From assembly GCF_018024495.1 (NCBI RefSeq), contig NZ_CP071696.1, positions 2,480,001 through 2,544,000 of the forward strand: 64,000 nucleotides of DNA, in the 5' to 3' direction. The DNA comes from Agromyces archimandritae. Its GTDB lineage: Bacteria > Actinomycetota > Actinomycetes > Actinomycetales > Microbacteriaceae. The translations under genes and the position numbers were made by a program. Within the stretch, counting starts at the first letter, position 1. Each line of letters begins with the position of its first letter. Below, in pieces: positions 35,473 through 45,076 of the stretch. The notes beneath the pieces were generated by a model. The model was not told the origin of the DNA. It did not search any database and saw only the letters and a list, made by a program, of their open reading frames with translations.

Positions 35473-38021
35473 GGTTCCTCCGGGCGGATGCCTGGGCGGG
35501 CCGCTTCGCGGGAGAGGCGGGCGGATGCCGTGCGGATGACGAGGATCGCGGCAGCGGCGAACACGACGGTGATCGCCAGCCACGGCCACCACGCGAAGCC
35601 GGGCGCGGCGGCGAGGTCGGCGGGCGCCGTGGCGACGGCGGCCCGGGCGAGGCCGCCGGCCGTCGCGGCCGAGACGACCAGGCCCGCGACCACGCCGAGG
35701 ATGGCGGCGCCGGCGAACGCGACTCCGAGCTCGATCGCCCGGGAGCGGCCCTGTGCGCGTGCGGGCAGGCCGACGGCGCGCAGCACGAGCGTTTCGGCGT
35801 GTCGTTCGCGGGCGAGCGCGGCACCGAGGGCGATGAGGCCGAGGAGGGCGAGGGCGGCGGTGCCGGCCGCACCGGCGAAGAGCGCCGCGAGGACGGGGCC
35901 GGTGAATGGCGCCGAGGAGGCCTCCTGCCGGTCTCGGGCGACGAGGGGGACGGGCTGCTCCCGGTTCAGCTCCGCCGCGAGGGCGGCCGGGTCCTCGGCA
36001 TCCACCCACCGTTCGCCGGGCAGCGGCACGCGTTCGCCGGCGGCGGTCTGGTGCGTCGCGAAGTCGTCGTAGGCGACGGCGGCCCCGGCGCCGTCGACAC
36101 GGGGGAGCGTCGCGCGCCGTTCGGCGACGACCGCGGCGACCACCCCGCCGCCGGCGGCCAGGCGGATATCGACGGGGTCGCCCGGTTCGGCGTCCACGGC
36201 CTCGGCGAGGGCGTCGGTCACGATCACGGGCAGGCGCCCGCCGGTCTCGCCGCCGGAACCGGCGACATCGATGCCGTCGGCGGCGACGAAGACGAGCGGC
36301 AGCGAGCCGGCGCGGGCCGGGGCGACCAGGGCGCGGGCGACCCGGTCGGCGTCTTCGCGCCCGGCGAGCGGATCCGCCGGCTCGTCTTCGCCGGCGTACC
36401 CCGGGTCGCCGAGCAGGTCGACGCGCACCTCGCCGCCGGTCTGCAGCAGGGTGTCGGCCCGGTCGAGGCCGGCCCAAGTGCCCGCGACGGATGCCGCGAG
36501 CACCGTTCCGCCGGTGGCGAGCACCGTGAGCAGCACGGCCGCACGGTGCAGGGATGCGCGGCGGGAGAGCTGCCTGAGCGGCAGCACGGGCAGCAGGCCG
36601 TCGCGACGGGATGCCCGCCCGGCGAGGGCGGCGGCCGCCGGCGGAAGCAGGAGCACGGCGGCGACGGATGCCGTGAGCAGCCCGAGCACGGGTGCGGCCA
36701 CTGCGAGCGGGTCGATCGTGCCTCCGGGCCCGACCGGTGAACCGGTGCGGGCGAAGCGCAGGAACGCGAGCCCGGTGAGCACCGCGAGCACGACGGCGAT
36801 GCCGGCGGCCAGGCCCCGGCGCACGCGCCCGGAGGCGGCGCCGCCGTCGCGGACGGCGGGGCGGCGGGCGTCGATCCACGTCGCGGCGGCGACGATCGCG
36901 GCGCAGCCGGCGACGGTGGCCGCGGCCACGGACGGCAGGACCGCCGCATCGCCGCCGGCGAGGGCGAGGAAGGCCGCCGCGAGGCCGCCGCCGGCGGCTG
37001 CGGCCGGCACGGCGACGAGCAGGGCCTCGGCCAGGGCGTGGGCGGTGAACCAGCCGGCCGAGGCGCCGCGGGCCCGCAGCAGCAGGGTTTCGCGCTCGCG
37101 GGATTCGAGGAGGAGGGCCGTCAGGCGCTGCACGGCGAGGGCGCCGGCGACGGCCAGCAGCAGCACCGGCACGGGGGCCAGGGCGCCGACGGCCGCCGTC
37201 GCCCGGCCGAGCGCGGCCAGTTCGGCCGAGAGCCCGCCGGTCGCGGTGACGCCGTCGGTGCCGACGGCTGGGTCGGCGCGGAAGAGGGCTTCGACCGAGT
37301 CGACCGCCTCGCGGATGCCGGCCAGATCCGCCGGGGCGAGCCGCTCGGTCTCCGGCAGCGCCGTCCAGCGCGCATAGGCGCCGGCCGGAACCGCGGCCAG
37401 GGCGTCCTCGGCGACGAGGAAGGGGCCGGCGAGCGTGCCGGATGCGCCGGTCGCGGCGAGCGGATCGCCGAACCAGACGGGGTCGGCGGCGTCCAGCGGC
37501 ATCCACGCCCCGACGATACGGATCGCCGGGCCCTCGGCCGGGTGCAGCACCTCGCCGACCGTGACGCCCAGAGCCTCGAGGGCGCCGGCGTGCACGGCCG
37601 CCTCGATCTCGCCCGACCCCCCGCCCGGGGCCGGCCACGACCCCGATTCGAGCCGCGCACGATCCGCGAACGCCGCATCGGCCAGGAAGACGGCCTCGTT
37701 CGCGTCGTCGACGCGCACCGCCGAGGTCGTCACCTCGCGCCGCCACGGCACGCCGACCGCGCCGAGGCGTTCGTCGAGGATCGCCGCGGCCGCCTCGGCC
37801 TGTCCGGCCGCGTCCTCGGCGGCGCGGATCTGCCAGCGCGCGGCCCGATCGGCCGGCGCCGCGTTCGCGAAGGACTCCCGCACCGCGGCGGCCCCGCTCG
37901 GGCCCAGCGCACCGAGCACCGCCCCCGAAAGCGCCGTCACCACGAGCGCGACGACCGCGAACGCCGCGAACACGCCGGCATGGGCCTGGGCCCTCGCGAG
38001 GCCCGGACGCGGTTCGCTCAC
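35469..38021 (-). CDS. FtsX-like ABC permease (large)
   Basis: 850 residues with the same overall plan as its downstream partner: an N-terminal helix ([22 protein letters not shown]), an extracytoplasmic domain, a central helix block including [21 protein letters not shown] and [20 protein letters not shown], a second soluble domain, and C-terminal helices ([64 protein letters not shown]). The GTG at 38021 was chosen because AGGAGG stands six bases before it; the frame is open slightly upstream. It is the first gene of the operon; the two permeases probably form a heterodimer. Confidence 0.84.
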   Translation of the reverse strand: MSEPRPGLARAQAHAGVFAAFAVVALVVTALSGAVLGALGPSGAAAVRESFANAAPADRAARWQIRAAEDAAGQAEAAAAILDERLGAVGVPWRREVTTSAVRVDDANEAVFLADAAFADRARLESGSWPAPGGGSGEIEAAVHAGALEALGVTVGEVLHPAEGPAIRIVGAWMPLDAADPVWFGDPLAATGASGTLAGPFLVAEDALAAVPAGAYARWTALPETERLAPADLAGIREAVDSVEALFRADPAVGTDGVTATGGLSAELAALGRATAAVGALAPVPVLLLAVAGALAVQRLTALLLESRERETLLLRARGASAGWFTAHALAEALLVAVPAAAAGGGLAAAFLALAGGDAAVLPSVAAATVAGCAAIVAAATWIDARRPAVRDGGAASGRVRRGLAAGIAVVLAVLTGLAFLRFARTGSPVGPGGTIDPLAVAAPVLGLLTASVAAVLLLPPAAAALAGRASRRDGLLPVLPLRQLSRRASLHRAAVLLTVLATGGTVLAASVAGTWAGLDRADTLLQTGGEVRVDLLGDPGYAGEDEPADPLAGREDADRVARALVAPARAGSLPLVFVAADGIDVAGSGGETGGRLPVIVTDALAEAVDAEPGDPVDIRLAAGGGVVAAVVAERRATLPRVDGAGAAVAYDDFATHQTAAGERVPLPGERWVDAEDPAALAAELNREQPVPLVARDRQEASSAPFTGPVLAALFAGAAGTAALALLGLIALGAALARERHAETLVLRAVGLPARAQGRSRAIELGVAFAGAAILGVVAGLVVSAATAGGLARAAVATAPADLAAAPGFAWWPWLAITVVFAAAAILVIRTASARLSREAARPGIRPEEP

Positions 38022-38115
38022 GCGACCTCCTCGGGTGCGACGAGCCGGCACCGGCCCGACGGAAGCGCTCCCGCGGGGTCGGCGGAAGCTTCGTCAGCCT
38101 ATTCCGCATCCGGTC

Positions 38116-38145
38116 TTGCGCACCACTATTCCCTGGCCATATTCT
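38116..38145 (+). promoter_or_regulatory. Promoter of the leader-ABC exporter transcript
   Basis: TTGCGC (38116-38121), 18-base spacer, TATTCT (38140-38145). Transcription would begin near 38152, giving a leader of about 285 bases before the first exporter gene. Confidence 0.55.
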
Positions 38146-38212
38146 GAAGGGCTGACCGCGCGGAGTGCTTGCCGCCGGTCGGGGGATGACGGACGAACAC
38201 CGGGAGGCAGCC

Positions 38213-38308
38213 ATGACGCACGCAGACACGATCACGGGGATGGGCCCGATCGTCCGCGGCATCCGCGCCGTCGCGGCCGGCTCCGTCGGGTACGCCCCGG
38301 TCCGGTAG
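38213..38308 (+). CDS. Putative 31-residue leader peptide
   Basis: ATG preceded by a good GGGAGG ribosome binding site at six bases spacing. 31 codons end in TAG, and all but one third position is G or C, as in real genes here. It begins [16 protein letters not shown] and ends with VGYAPVR. It sits between a promoter and two alternative hairpins ahead of the heterodimeric ABC exporter, so it may act as a regulatory leader whose translation decides whether the exporter genes are transcribed. It has no recognised homologue and could also be a chance frame. Confidence 0.5.
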   Translation: MTHADTITGMGPIVRGIRAVAAGSVGYAPVR

Positions 38309-38328
38309 CACCGCCCGGCATCCGCACC

Positions 38329-38375
38329 GCGAGGCCCGCCTCGCCTCCGCACGCCCGCGCTCCTCGCGGGCTCGC
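38329..38375 (+). promoter_or_regulatory. Possible attenuator: mutually exclusive hairpins
   Basis: Hairpin 1: GCGAGG, CCCG loop, CCTCGC (38329-38344). Hairpin 2 (terminator-like): GCCCGCG, five-base loop, CGCGGGC (38353-38371), followed by TCGCTTCTTCC. Bases 38329-38339 can instead pair with 38366-38375 (one bulge), which would break hairpin 2. This fits an antiterminator/terminator switch downstream of the leader frame. GC-rich DNA yields such pairings easily, so this is moderate evidence. Confidence 0.45.
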
Positions 38376-38436
38376 TTCTTCCACGTTTCCGCGCCCGACG
38401 CATCGACGACGGCGCACCTCTCGCAAAGGACCCGCT

Positions 38437-40335
38437 ATGCCCGCCCACCCGCCCCATCCCGATGAGGCGCCCGTGCGCCGGAACGCCGCCCAGTCGCTCT
38501 GGCGCCTCGTCGAATACGCGCGGCCCGCGCTGCCGCGCCTCGGCCTCGGCATGGTCGCCGGGCTCCTGGCGGCGCTCTTCTCGCTGGCGATGCCGCTCGT
38601 GCTGCAGCTGATCGTCGACGGCCCGCTCGCCGACGGCGACGCATCCATGATCTGGCCAGGCGTCCTCGCCGTGTTCGCGATCGGCGCCGCCGAGGCGATC
38701 ATGGTCGCCCTCCGCCGCTGGTTCGTGCTCACCCCGGGCACGAAGGTCGAGGCGACCATGCGCAACGCCCTGTACGCGAAGCTGCAGGACCTGCCGGTCA
38801 GCTTCCACGACCGCTGGCCGAGCGGCCAGCTGCTCTCGCGCGCCGTCAGCGACCTGAACCGCATCCGCCGATGGATGTCGTTCGGCCTCGTCATGATCGT
38901 CGTCAACGTCGTCACGATCGTCGTCGGCCTGGCCATCCTGCTCTCGATGAACTGGGCGCTCGGGCTCGTGTTCTTCCTCTGCTGCGTGCCGCTGTGGGTC
39001 ATCGGCTACCGCTTCGAGGGCCGCTACTCGGTCGTGTCCCGGCAGAGCCAGGACCAGGCCGGGGACCTCGCGACCGCCGTCGAGGAGTCGGTGCACGGCA
39101 TCCGCGTGCTGAAGGCCTTCGGCCGCGGCAAGCACGCCCTCAGCACCTTCTCGGCGCAGGCCGAGACGCTGCGCCGCACCGAGATCGAGAAGGCCCGCCT
39201 CGACTCGAACATCTGGGCGTGGCTGCTCATCATCCCGGCCGTCGCGCTCGGGCTGTGCCTCGTGATCTCGGTGTGGCTCGCCGCGCAGGGGCTGCTCACG
39301 GCCGGCGAGGTCCTGCGCTTCTTCGGCACGGCGACGGCGCTGGCCTGGCCGATCGAGTCGATCGGCTTCCTCCTCGCCTTCGCGGTGGATGCCCGCAACG
39401 CCACCGACCGCTTCTTCGAGGTCATGAAGACGGAGAACACCATCACCGACCCGGCCGAGCCCCGCACGGTCGGCTCGCCGAGCGGCCGCCTCGCCTTCGA
39501 GAACGCGCACTTCCGCTACCCCGACGCGCCGGCCGGCACCCCCGACCTCCTCGACGGCATCGAACTCGAACTCGAGCCCGGCGAGACGATGGCCCTCGTC
39601 GGCCTCACCGGCTCGGGCAAGTCGACGCTGACGGCGCTCACCACGCGCCTCTACGACGTCACCGGCGGGGCGATCACCATCGACGGGGTCGACATCCGCG
39701 CCCTCACCCGCGGCGAGCTCCGCACGCACATCGCGATGGCGTTCGAGGATGCGACGCTGTTCTCGGCGTCGGTGCGCGAGAACGTGCTGCTCGGCCGCCC
39801 CGAGTTCGACGGCGACGCCCGCCGCGAGGAGGCCGACCGGGTGCTCGCCGAAGCCCTCTCGATCGCGCAGGCCGGGTTCGCCTACGAACTGCCCGACGGG
39901 CTCGACACGAAGGTCGGCGAGGAGGGCATGAGCCTCTCCGGCGGGCAGCGGCAACGGCTCGCCCTCGCCCGCGCCGTCGCCGCGAGCCCGGCCGTGCTCG
40001 TCCTCGACGACCCCCTCTCGGCGCTCGACGTCGAGACCGAGGCGCTCGTCGAAGAGGCGCTGCGCGAGGTGCTCGCATCCACCACGGCGCTCATCGTCGC
40101 CCACCGGCCCTCGACCGTCATGCTCGCCGACCGCGTCGCCCTGCTCGAGGACGGGCGGATCACCGAGGTCGGCACGCACTCCGAACTGCTCCGCGAGAGC
40201 GAGCACTACCGCTTCGTCATCTCGAGCCTCGAAGACGAAGAGCGCCGCGGCCGCAGCGACGACGACGGCATCCGCACCACGGGCGCCGAAACCGAAGACG
40301 AAACCGAAGACGAGACCGAGGAGGTGGCCCGATGA
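38437..40335 (+). CDS. Heterodimeric ABC exporter half-transporter, degenerate ATP site
   Basis: 632-residue type IV (type I exporter) half-transporter: six membrane helices in the first ~330 residues, then an ATPase domain. Walker A is GLTGSGKST and the signature [14 protein letters not shown]. Walker B ends [12 protein letters not shown], with Asp where the catalytic Glu normally stands, so this subunit supplies the degenerate ATP site of a heterodimer. The ATG at 38437 follows AAAGGA; the frame is open far upstream through the leader region but is not supported there. A short acidic tail with repeated EDET units ends the protein, overlapping the next gene's ATG. Drug or lipid export is likely; the substrate is unknown. 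Confidence 0.9.
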   Translation: MPAHPPHPDEAPVRRNAAQSLWRLVEYARPALPRLGLGMVAGLLAALFSLAMPLVLQLIVDGPLADGDASMIWPGVLAVFAIGAAEAIMVALRRWFVLTPGTKVEATMRNALYAKLQDLPVSFHDRWPSGQLLSRAVSDLNRIRRWMSFGLVMIVVNVVTIVVGLAILLSMNWALGLVFFLCCVPLWVIGYRFEGRYSVVSRQSQDQAGDLATAVEESVHGIRVLKAFGRGKHALSTFSAQAETLRRTEIEKARLDSNIWAWLLIIPAVALGLCLVISVWLAAQGLLTAGEVLRFFGTATALAWPIESIGFLLAFAVDARNATDRFFEVMKTENTITDPAEPRTVGSPSGRLAFENAHFRYPDAPAGTPDLLDGIELELEPGETMALVGLTGSGKSTLTALTTRLYDVTGGAITIDGVDIRALTRGELRTHIAMAFEDATLFSASVRENVLLGRPEFDGDARREEADRVLAEALSIAQAGFAYELPDGLDTKVGEEGMSLSGGQRQRLALARAVAASPAVLVLDDPLSALDVETEALVEEALREVLASTTALIVAHRPSTVMLADRVALLEDGRITEVGTHSELLRESEHYRFVISSLEDEERRGRSDDDGIRTTGAETEDETEDETEEVAR

Positions 40336-42137
40336 GCGTCGTCGGCGTGCAGGGCGAAGAACGCCACGAATACACGAAGGCCGAGTCCAGGCACATCCGG
40401 CGCCGCTCGCTCCGGCTGCTCGGCTCGCTGCTGTCGCCCATGAGGCCCACCCTGGCGCTGACGATCGTCGTCGTGCTGATCTCGACGGCCGGGCAGGTCG
40501 CCGGCCCCGCGATCATCGCGTACGGCATCGACCGGGGCCTGCCGGCGCTCCTGGAGCAGGACTGGTTCCCGCTCGCCTTCGCCGGCGGCGCCTATCTGCT
40601 CACGGGCCTCGTCGGCGGCTTTCTCATCGCCTGGTACATCCGCCTCTCGGCGCGCATCAGCCAGGCCGTGCTGATCGACCTGCGCAAGCGCGTCTTCCTG
40701 CACACGCAGAAGCTCAGCCTCGAGTTCCACGAGTCGTACACCTCGGGGCGCATCATCTCGCGGCAGACGAGCGACCTCGACTCGATCCGCGAACTCCTCG
40801 ACTCGGGCGTGAACGCGCTCGTGCAGGGCCTGCTGTACATGGGCATGACGGCCGTCATGCTCGTCGTGATGGACCCCGTTTCGGGGCTGATCCTCGCCGT
40901 CGCCCTCGTGCCGCTGTTCATGCTCACCCGCTGGTTCCAGGTGCGCTCGCAGGTGCTGTTCCGGCGCTCGCGGGTCGTGTCGGCCAAGCTCATCGTGCAC
41001 TTCGTGGAGACGATGACCGGCATCCGCGCCGTGAAGGCGTTCCGCAAGGAGCGCCGCAACGAGCGCGACTTCGCCGGCGTCGTCGAGGACTACCGCGACG
41101 TCAATGCGAAGGTCGTCGGCCTCTTCGGCACCTACGAGCCGGGGCTCATGCTCATCGGCAACACCACGATCGCCGCGGTGCTGCTGTTCGGCGCGTTCCG
41201 CGTCGTCGACGAGAGCCTCGCCATCGGGGCGCTGCTTGCGGCCGTGCTGTACACGCGCCGCTTCTTCGACCCCATGGAAGACCTCGCGATGTTCTACAAC
41301 TCGTACCAGTCGGCCGCGAGCGCCCTCGAGAAGATCTCCGGCGTGCTGGAGGAGGAACCGAGCGTGCCCGACCCGGTGAAGCCGGTCGACCTGTGGAAGG
41401 CCGAGGGGCACGTCCGCTTCGACGACGTCGAGTTCGCATACACGCCGGAGCGGGTCATCCTGCCCCACTTCGACCTGGATATCCCCGCCGGGCAGACGAT
41501 CGCGCTCGTCGGCTCGACCGGCGCCGGCAAGTCGACGCTCGCGAAGCTGATCTCCCGCTTCTACGATCCGAGCGACGGCCGCGTCACCCTCGACGGGGTG
41601 GACCTCAGGGATCTGCACCCGAAGGACCTCAGGCGGGCGATCGTCATGGTCACCCAGGAGGCGTACCTGTTCTCGGGCACCGTCGCCGACAACATCGCCC
41701 TCGGCCGGCCGGACGCCTCCTTCGACGAGATCGTCGCGGCGGCGAAGGCGGTCGGCGCGCACGCATTCATCGAGTCGCTGCCGAACGGCTACGACACCGA
41801 TGTGAACAAGCGCGGCGGGCGGGTCAGCGCCGGGCAGCGGCAGCTCATCTCCTTCGCGCGGGCGTTCCTCGCGAACCCGGCGGTGCTCATCCTCGACGAG
41901 GCGACCAGTTCCCTCGACATCCCGAGCGAACGCCTCGTGCAGGAGGCGCTGCAGACCCTGCTCGCCGACCGCACCGCGGTCATCATCGCGCACCGTCTGT
42001 CGACGGTGGCGATCGCCGACCGGGTGCTCGTCATGGAGCACGGGCGCATCGTCGAAGACGGCGCCCCCGCCGAGCTCATCGGCGGCACGGGTCGCTTCGC
42101 GAAGCTGCACGCGGCCTGGCGCGACTCGCTCGTGTGA
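40332..42137 (+). CDS. Heterodimeric ABC exporter half-transporter, catalytic subunit
   Basis: 601 residues: six membrane helices followed by an ATPase with Walker [10 protein letters not shown], Walker [13 protein letters not shown] (catalytic Glu present) and the non-canonical signature [14 protein letters not shown]. Together with its partner this gives one active and one degenerate ATP site, the TmrAB/BmrCD pattern. The ATG overlaps the stop of the first subunit, so equal amounts are expected. A strong terminator follows. Confidence 0.92.
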   Translation: MSVVGVQGEERHEYTKAESRHIRRRSLRLLGSLLSPMRPTLALTIVVVLISTAGQVAGPAIIAYGIDRGLPALLEQDWFPLAFAGGAYLLTGLVGGFLIAWYIRLSARISQAVLIDLRKRVFLHTQKLSLEFHESYTSGRIISRQTSDLDSIRELLDSGVNALVQGLLYMGMTAVMLVVMDPVSGLILAVALVPLFMLTRWFQVRSQVLFRRSRVVSAKLIVHFVETMTGIRAVKAFRKERRNERDFAGVVEDYRDVNAKVVGLFGTYEPGLMLIGNTTIAAVLLFGAFRVVDESLAIGALLAAVLYTRRFFDPMEDLAMFYNSYQSAASALEKISGVLEEEPSVPDPVKPVDLWKAEGHVRFDDVEFAYTPERVILPHFDLDIPAGQTIALVGSTGAGKSTLAKLISRFYDPSDGRVTLDGVDLRDLHPKDLRRAIVMVTQEAYLFSGTVADNIALGRPDASFDEIVAAAKAVGAHAFIESLPNGYDTDVNKRGGRVSAGQRQLISFARAFLANPAVLILDEATSSLDIPSERLVQEALQTLLADRTAVIIAHRLSTVAIADRVLVMEHGRIVEDGAPAELIGGTGRFAKLHAAWRDSLV

Positions 42138-42141
42138 GATG

Positions 42142-42183
42142 CGGGTGCGGATGCCCGGGGTCGCCCCAGGGCATCCGCACCCG
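42142..42183. terminator. Bidirectional terminator
   Basis: CGGGTGCGGATGCCC (42142-42156), 12-base loop, GGGCATCCGCACCCG (42169-42183): a 15-bp perfect stem containing the CGGGCATCCGCACCC-type word. It lies between convergent genes. Confidence 0.85.
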
Positions 42184-42235
42184 GCCCATGCCGCGCCGGC
42201 CCGCCGGCGGCACGCACCCGACGGTGCGCGCGCGC

Positions 42236-42922
42236 TCAGCGGCGCCGCTGCAGCCGGCCCGCGACGAGCTCGCGCAGCTCCGGCAGGCGATCGTGCAGCC
42301 CGCCGGGGCACAGGGTCTCGTTGAAGTCCATGTGCCCGTAGATCTCGGTGGCGGGGATGCCGTACTGCTGGCACGTGTACGCGCAGAAGTGGACGAGGCT
42401 GGCCCACTGCTCCTCGGGCACCGGTGCGCCGAGGTGGTAGCTGCCGTCGTTCTCGATGCCGATGGACTGCGTGTTCTGGCCGACGGTGTGGGCGCTCTCG
42501 ATCATCCATCGCCCTCGCTGCAGGGCCGCGAGGCTGCCGGCGCGGCCCTCGGTGAGGTAGCCGCCCTGGCTGTTCGTGAAGTGCTGGCCCGAGTCGAGCC
42601 AGCCGTTCTGGTCCATGTGCAGGTCCTGGATGTCGCGCGAGTTCTGGAACGCGTACGCGAGCGAATGGTCGGCGGTGTTCGGGAACGCCGTGTGGTGCAC
42701 GATGATCTTGTTCGGCCGCGCGTGCACGACGGTCGGCGTCGCCGACGGGGGCCGGGCGCCCCATTCGTCGCCGGAGTAGATGCGCGGCTGCTCGACGAGC
42801 GGGCCCTTCGGCCCTCGGCCGTGCCCGGGCCCGTGGGCGGGGACGGCGGCGGCGCCGAGCAGCGGCACGGCCGCTCCGGCGGCGAGGCCGGCGAGGGCGG
42901 TGCGGCGGGTGATCTCGTTCAT
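42236..42922 (-). CDS. Secreted N-acetylmuramoyl-L-alanine amidase (PGRP/amidase 2 fold)
   Basis: 228 residues. A twin-arginine signal (ITRRTALAGLAAGAAVPLLGAAAV) precedes a peptidoglycan-recognition-type amidase. Zinc ligands fit the first His of IIVHHTAF and the His of IYGHMDF, with the third metal position (NETLCPGG) containing Cys as in many bacterial relatives. It would cut the lactyl-peptide bond of peptidoglycan outside the membrane. The ATG at 42922 follows a GAACGGAGC region. It lies downstream of a GH25 muramidase on the same strand but a strong hairpin separates them. Confidence 0.85.
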   Translation of the reverse strand: MNEITRRTALAGLAAGAAVPLLGAAAVPAHGPGHGRGPKGPLVEQPRIYSGDEWGARPPSATPTVVHARPNKIIVHHTAFPNTADHSLAYAFQNSRDIQDLHMDQNGWLDSGQHFTNSQGGYLTEGRAGSLAALQRGRWMIESAHTVGQNTQSIGIENDGSYHLGAPVPEEQWASLVHFCAYTCQQYGIPATEIYGHMDFNETLCPGGLHDRLPELRELVAGRLQRRR

Positions 42923-42961
42923 GGGGTGTGCTCCGTTCGGTTCGGGGTGATGGATGGAAGC

Positions 42962-42999
42962 GGGGCGGATGCCCGGGCGCGCGCCCCGGCATCCGCCCC
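42962..42999 (-). terminator. Terminator after the GH25 gene
   Basis: GGGGCGGATGCC (42962-42973) and GGCATCCGCCCC (42988-42999) with an inner GGGCGC/GCGCCC stem form a long hairpin 10 bases past the GH25 stop. It is followed by the amidase promoter region. Confidence 0.75.
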
Positions 43000-43008
43000 C
43001 CCCCGACC

Positions 43009-43806
43009 TCACGGAGTGTTGTTCGCGAGCGCGAGCAGGCGGGCCCGCGTGCCGTTGAAGACGTTGCGGTCGATGTTGCCGGCGATGCCGGCGACGCTTC
43101 CGCTCGAGGTGTACTGCCACATCGTGTAGAAGCCCCAGCCGGCCGGGATCGCCGGGCTGCCGGTCGTGTAGTGCGCCACCCACAGCGGGTTGATCGCCGA
43201 GCGGCCCGTCCAGTTGCCGGTGCACTGGTTCCACCAGGAGGCGGCCGTGTAGATCACCGGGTCGCGGCCCGTGCGCGACTTGTACGTGTTCGAGAAGTCG
43301 GTGATCCAGTTGCGCATCGCCGTCTGCGAGAGGCCGTAGCAGGTCGCCCCGTACGGGTTCCACTCGATGTCGAGGGCGCCGGGCAGGGTGAGGTTGTCGC
43401 GCGACCAGCCGCCGCCGTTGTTGACGAAGTAGTTCGCCTGCGTGGCGCCGCTGGACACGTTCGGCAGCGCGAAGTGGTACGCGCCGCGGATGACGCCCGC
43501 GTAGTACGCGTTCGGGTAGTTGGTGTTGAAGCGCGGGTCCTTGTAGCTCGTGCCCTCGGTCGCCTTGATGTAGGCGAACTCGATGCCGGCGTTCCGGACG
43601 CTCGTCCAGTTGATCGAACCCTGCCAGTTCGAGACGTCGATGCCCTGCGGGTTGGCGTTCGCGGCGAAGCCGGATGCGGCGGCGGTGCCGTCATCGGCCG
43701 GCTGCGCCGTCGCCGGCTGGCCGACCATCACCGTGCCGGCCAGTGCGGCCGCCGCGGCGATCGCGAGGGCTCTGCCGAGTCGGCGCCCCCGTTTCGTGTA
43801 TGCCAT
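43009..43806 (-). CDS. Secreted GH25 lysozyme (N-acetylmuramidase)
   Basis: 265 residues. A Sec-type signal (RALAIAAAAALAGTVMVGQPATA) precedes a GH25 catalytic domain like the M1 muramidase of Streptomyces. It shows GIDVSNWQGSINW (first catalytic Asp), AYIKATEGTSY (conserved Glu), GAYHFALP, LPGALDIEWNPY (Asp and Glu of the active site) and VIYTAASWW. It cleaves the glycan strands of peptidoglycan. The ATG at 43806 follows GAAGGAGAGC. It could serve cell-wall turnover or lysis of competitors. Confidence 0.92.
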   Translation of the reverse strand: MAYTKRGRRLGRALAIAAAAALAGTVMVGQPATAQPADDGTAAASGFAANANPQGIDVSNWQGSINWTSVRNAGIEFAYIKATEGTSYKDPRFNTNYPNAYYAGVIRGAYHFALPNVSSGATQANYFVNNGGGWSRDNLTLPGALDIEWNPYGATCYGLSQTAMRNWITDFSNTYKSRTGRDPVIYTAASWWNQCTGNWTGRSAINPLWVAHYTTGSPAIPAGWGFYTMWQYTSSGSVAGIAGNIDRNVFNGTRARLLALANNTP

Positions 43807-43980
43807 GTTGCTCTCCTTCATTTCCGGTTGTGTCGGTGGTGCGGGAGCGGGATGCCCCCCGGACGGGGGGACGGGGATGCACGGCATCATGGCAGAGCTT
43901 GGCGTCGGCTGTGCGTATTTCGAGTGTCTTCTTCGCGCGTGTCGCGCGTGCGGCGGGCGGCGCCTCCCCTGGGTCCCCCC

Positions 43981-44065
43981 TGCGCAATGCAGGAGTGCAC
44001 GCGTGTCGCGGGGCGTTCCGCCGCATGGGCGCGGCGACACGCCGTACGGCTTCCTGCATTGCGCA
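43981..44065. repeat. 85-bp palindromic repeat, copy 5
   Basis: Outer arms TGCGCAATGCAGGA (43981-43994) and TCCTGCATTGCGCA (44052-44065), inner GCGTGTCGC/GCGACACGC. Same length as the other copies, with several differences in the loop. Three GGTGGATG-type direct repeats follow at 44077-44120 in the otherwise empty gap to 44150. Confidence 0.95.
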
Positions 44066-44150
44066 GGAAATGCGGGCGGTGGATGCCGGGGCGCGGTGGA
44101 TGTGCAGGGCGGTGGATGCCGGGGGTGAGCGGATGCCGGGGGCGCGGTGC

Positions 44151-44540
44151 TCAGCGGCGCCAGCGGGCGGCGGCGAGGTCGATGCGGTAGCCGGCGGGGC
44201 CGCCGGGGCGGAGCAGGGTGCCCTCGTCCTCGTAGCGGGGGAGGGCGCGCTCGGCGTGCCCGACGGGCGGGCTGCCGTCGGCGCGGACGACGCGCCACCA
44301 GGGAACCGTGCCCCCCGAGCGGGCCATCACGGTGCCGACGGCGCGTGCGGCGCGCGAGCCGAGCATCGCGGCGACGTCGCCGTAGCTCAGCACGCACCCG
44401 GGCGGGATGTCGGCGACGAGTTCGAGCACGAGCCCGCCGAAGTCGCCCGGGGCGGTGCCGCCGGAAGCCCCCGCGGGCGCGCCCGTGCCGGGCGCCCCGC
44501 CGGGCGCACCGCGCCCGGGCATCCGCACACCGCCGGCCAC
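44151..44540 (-). CDS. Alkyltransferase-like (Atl/MGMT-fold) protein without catalytic Cys
   Basis: 129 residues. The DNA-binding half of O6-alkylguanine transferases is present: VADIPPGCVLSYGDVAAMLGSRAARAVGTVM (helix-turn-helix with arginine finger region) and then PWWRVVRADG where active enzymes have PCHRV. Trp replaces the alkyl-accepting Cys (about residue 78), the hallmark of Atl proteins, which bind alkylated bases and hand them to nucleotide excision repair. The GTG start at 44540 is uncertain; the first ~30 residues are Gly/Ala/Pro-rich repeat-like sequence, and the conserved domain begins near DFGGLVLELV. Located seven bases after the GNAT gene stop. Confidence 0.82.
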   Translation of the reverse strand: MAGGVRMPGRGAPGGAPGTGAPAGASGGTAPGDFGGLVLELVADIPPGCVLSYGDVAAMLGSRAARAVGTVMARSGGTVPWWRVVRADGSPPVGHAERALPRYEDEGTLLRPGGPAGYRIDLAAARWRR

Positions 44541-44547
44541 GGAGGCG

Positions 44548-45000
44548 TCAGAGTTCGAGCGCGCCGATGACGTCGCCGTAGGCGCTCTCGCCGATGTCGA
44601 TGAAGCCGATGCGGTGGAAGAAGGCCTCGGGGCCGGCGACGCCGGGCTCCCACATGACGGTGATGCGGTCGAAGCCGCGGTGCTTGGCCTCTTCGGCGAG
44701 GGAGGCGGTGAGGAAGCGGCCGACGCCCTGGCCCTGCGCCTCGGCGTCGACGTTGATGCGCCAGATGCAGGCGCGGAATTCCTCGTGCTCGTTCTCGGCG
44801 TCGAAGTTGCCGTGGATGAAGCCGACGACGTGCTCGCCGTCGCGGGCGACGCGCTGCCACTGCGCCTCGGGGGAGAGCACGGTGGTCTCGGCCGCGTAGG
44901 TCACGGGCATGATGAACTGCTCCTGGCCGGGCTTCAGCGTGAGTCCGTTCGCCGCGGCGACGTTCGATGCGTTCAGCTCTTCCAGGGTCAGCTCAGCCAT
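44548..45000 (-). CDS. GNAT-family N-acetyltransferase
   Basis: 150 residues with the acetyl-CoA site RINVDAEAQGQGVGRFLTASL (Q/RxxGxG/A motif), preceded by VVGFIHGNF and ending in FFHRIGFIDIGE. This resembles small diamine or amino-acid acetyltransferases; the substrate is unknown. TAGCCT lies six bases before the ATG, so the transcript is likely leaderless. Confidence 0.83.
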   Translation of the reverse strand: MAELTLEELNASNVAAANGLTLKPGQEQFIMPVTYAAETTVLSPEAQWQRVARDGEHVVGFIHGNFDAENEHEEFRACIWRINVDAEAQGQGVGRFLTASLAEEAKHRGFDRITVMWEPGVAGPEAFFHRIGFIDIGESAYGDVIGALEL

Positions 45001-45006
45001 GCAGCA

Positions 45007-45012
45007 AGGCTA
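45007..45012 (-). promoter_or_regulatory. -10 hexamer of a leaderless transcript (GNAT gene)
   Basis: On the minus strand TAGCCT, six bases (TGCTGC), then ATG at 45000. Confidence 0.55.
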
Positions 45013-45076
45013 ACCCGGTGCTCGCCGAAGAGGGTAGCTGCGGGCTCGGCTGCCCGCGGCATCCACCCCCGAACTG

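Noticed and set aside
31559..35872. Very long minus-strand open frame (over 1400 codons) as one giant protein
   Set aside because: Only its last 403 codons are a gene (ATPase). The upstream part is an antisense or shifted frame of the FtsX permease gene with biased Arg/Pro/Ala composition.
40206..42992. Minus-strand frame opposite the second ABC exporter gene
   Set aside because: A shadow of conserved ABC motifs on the plus strand.
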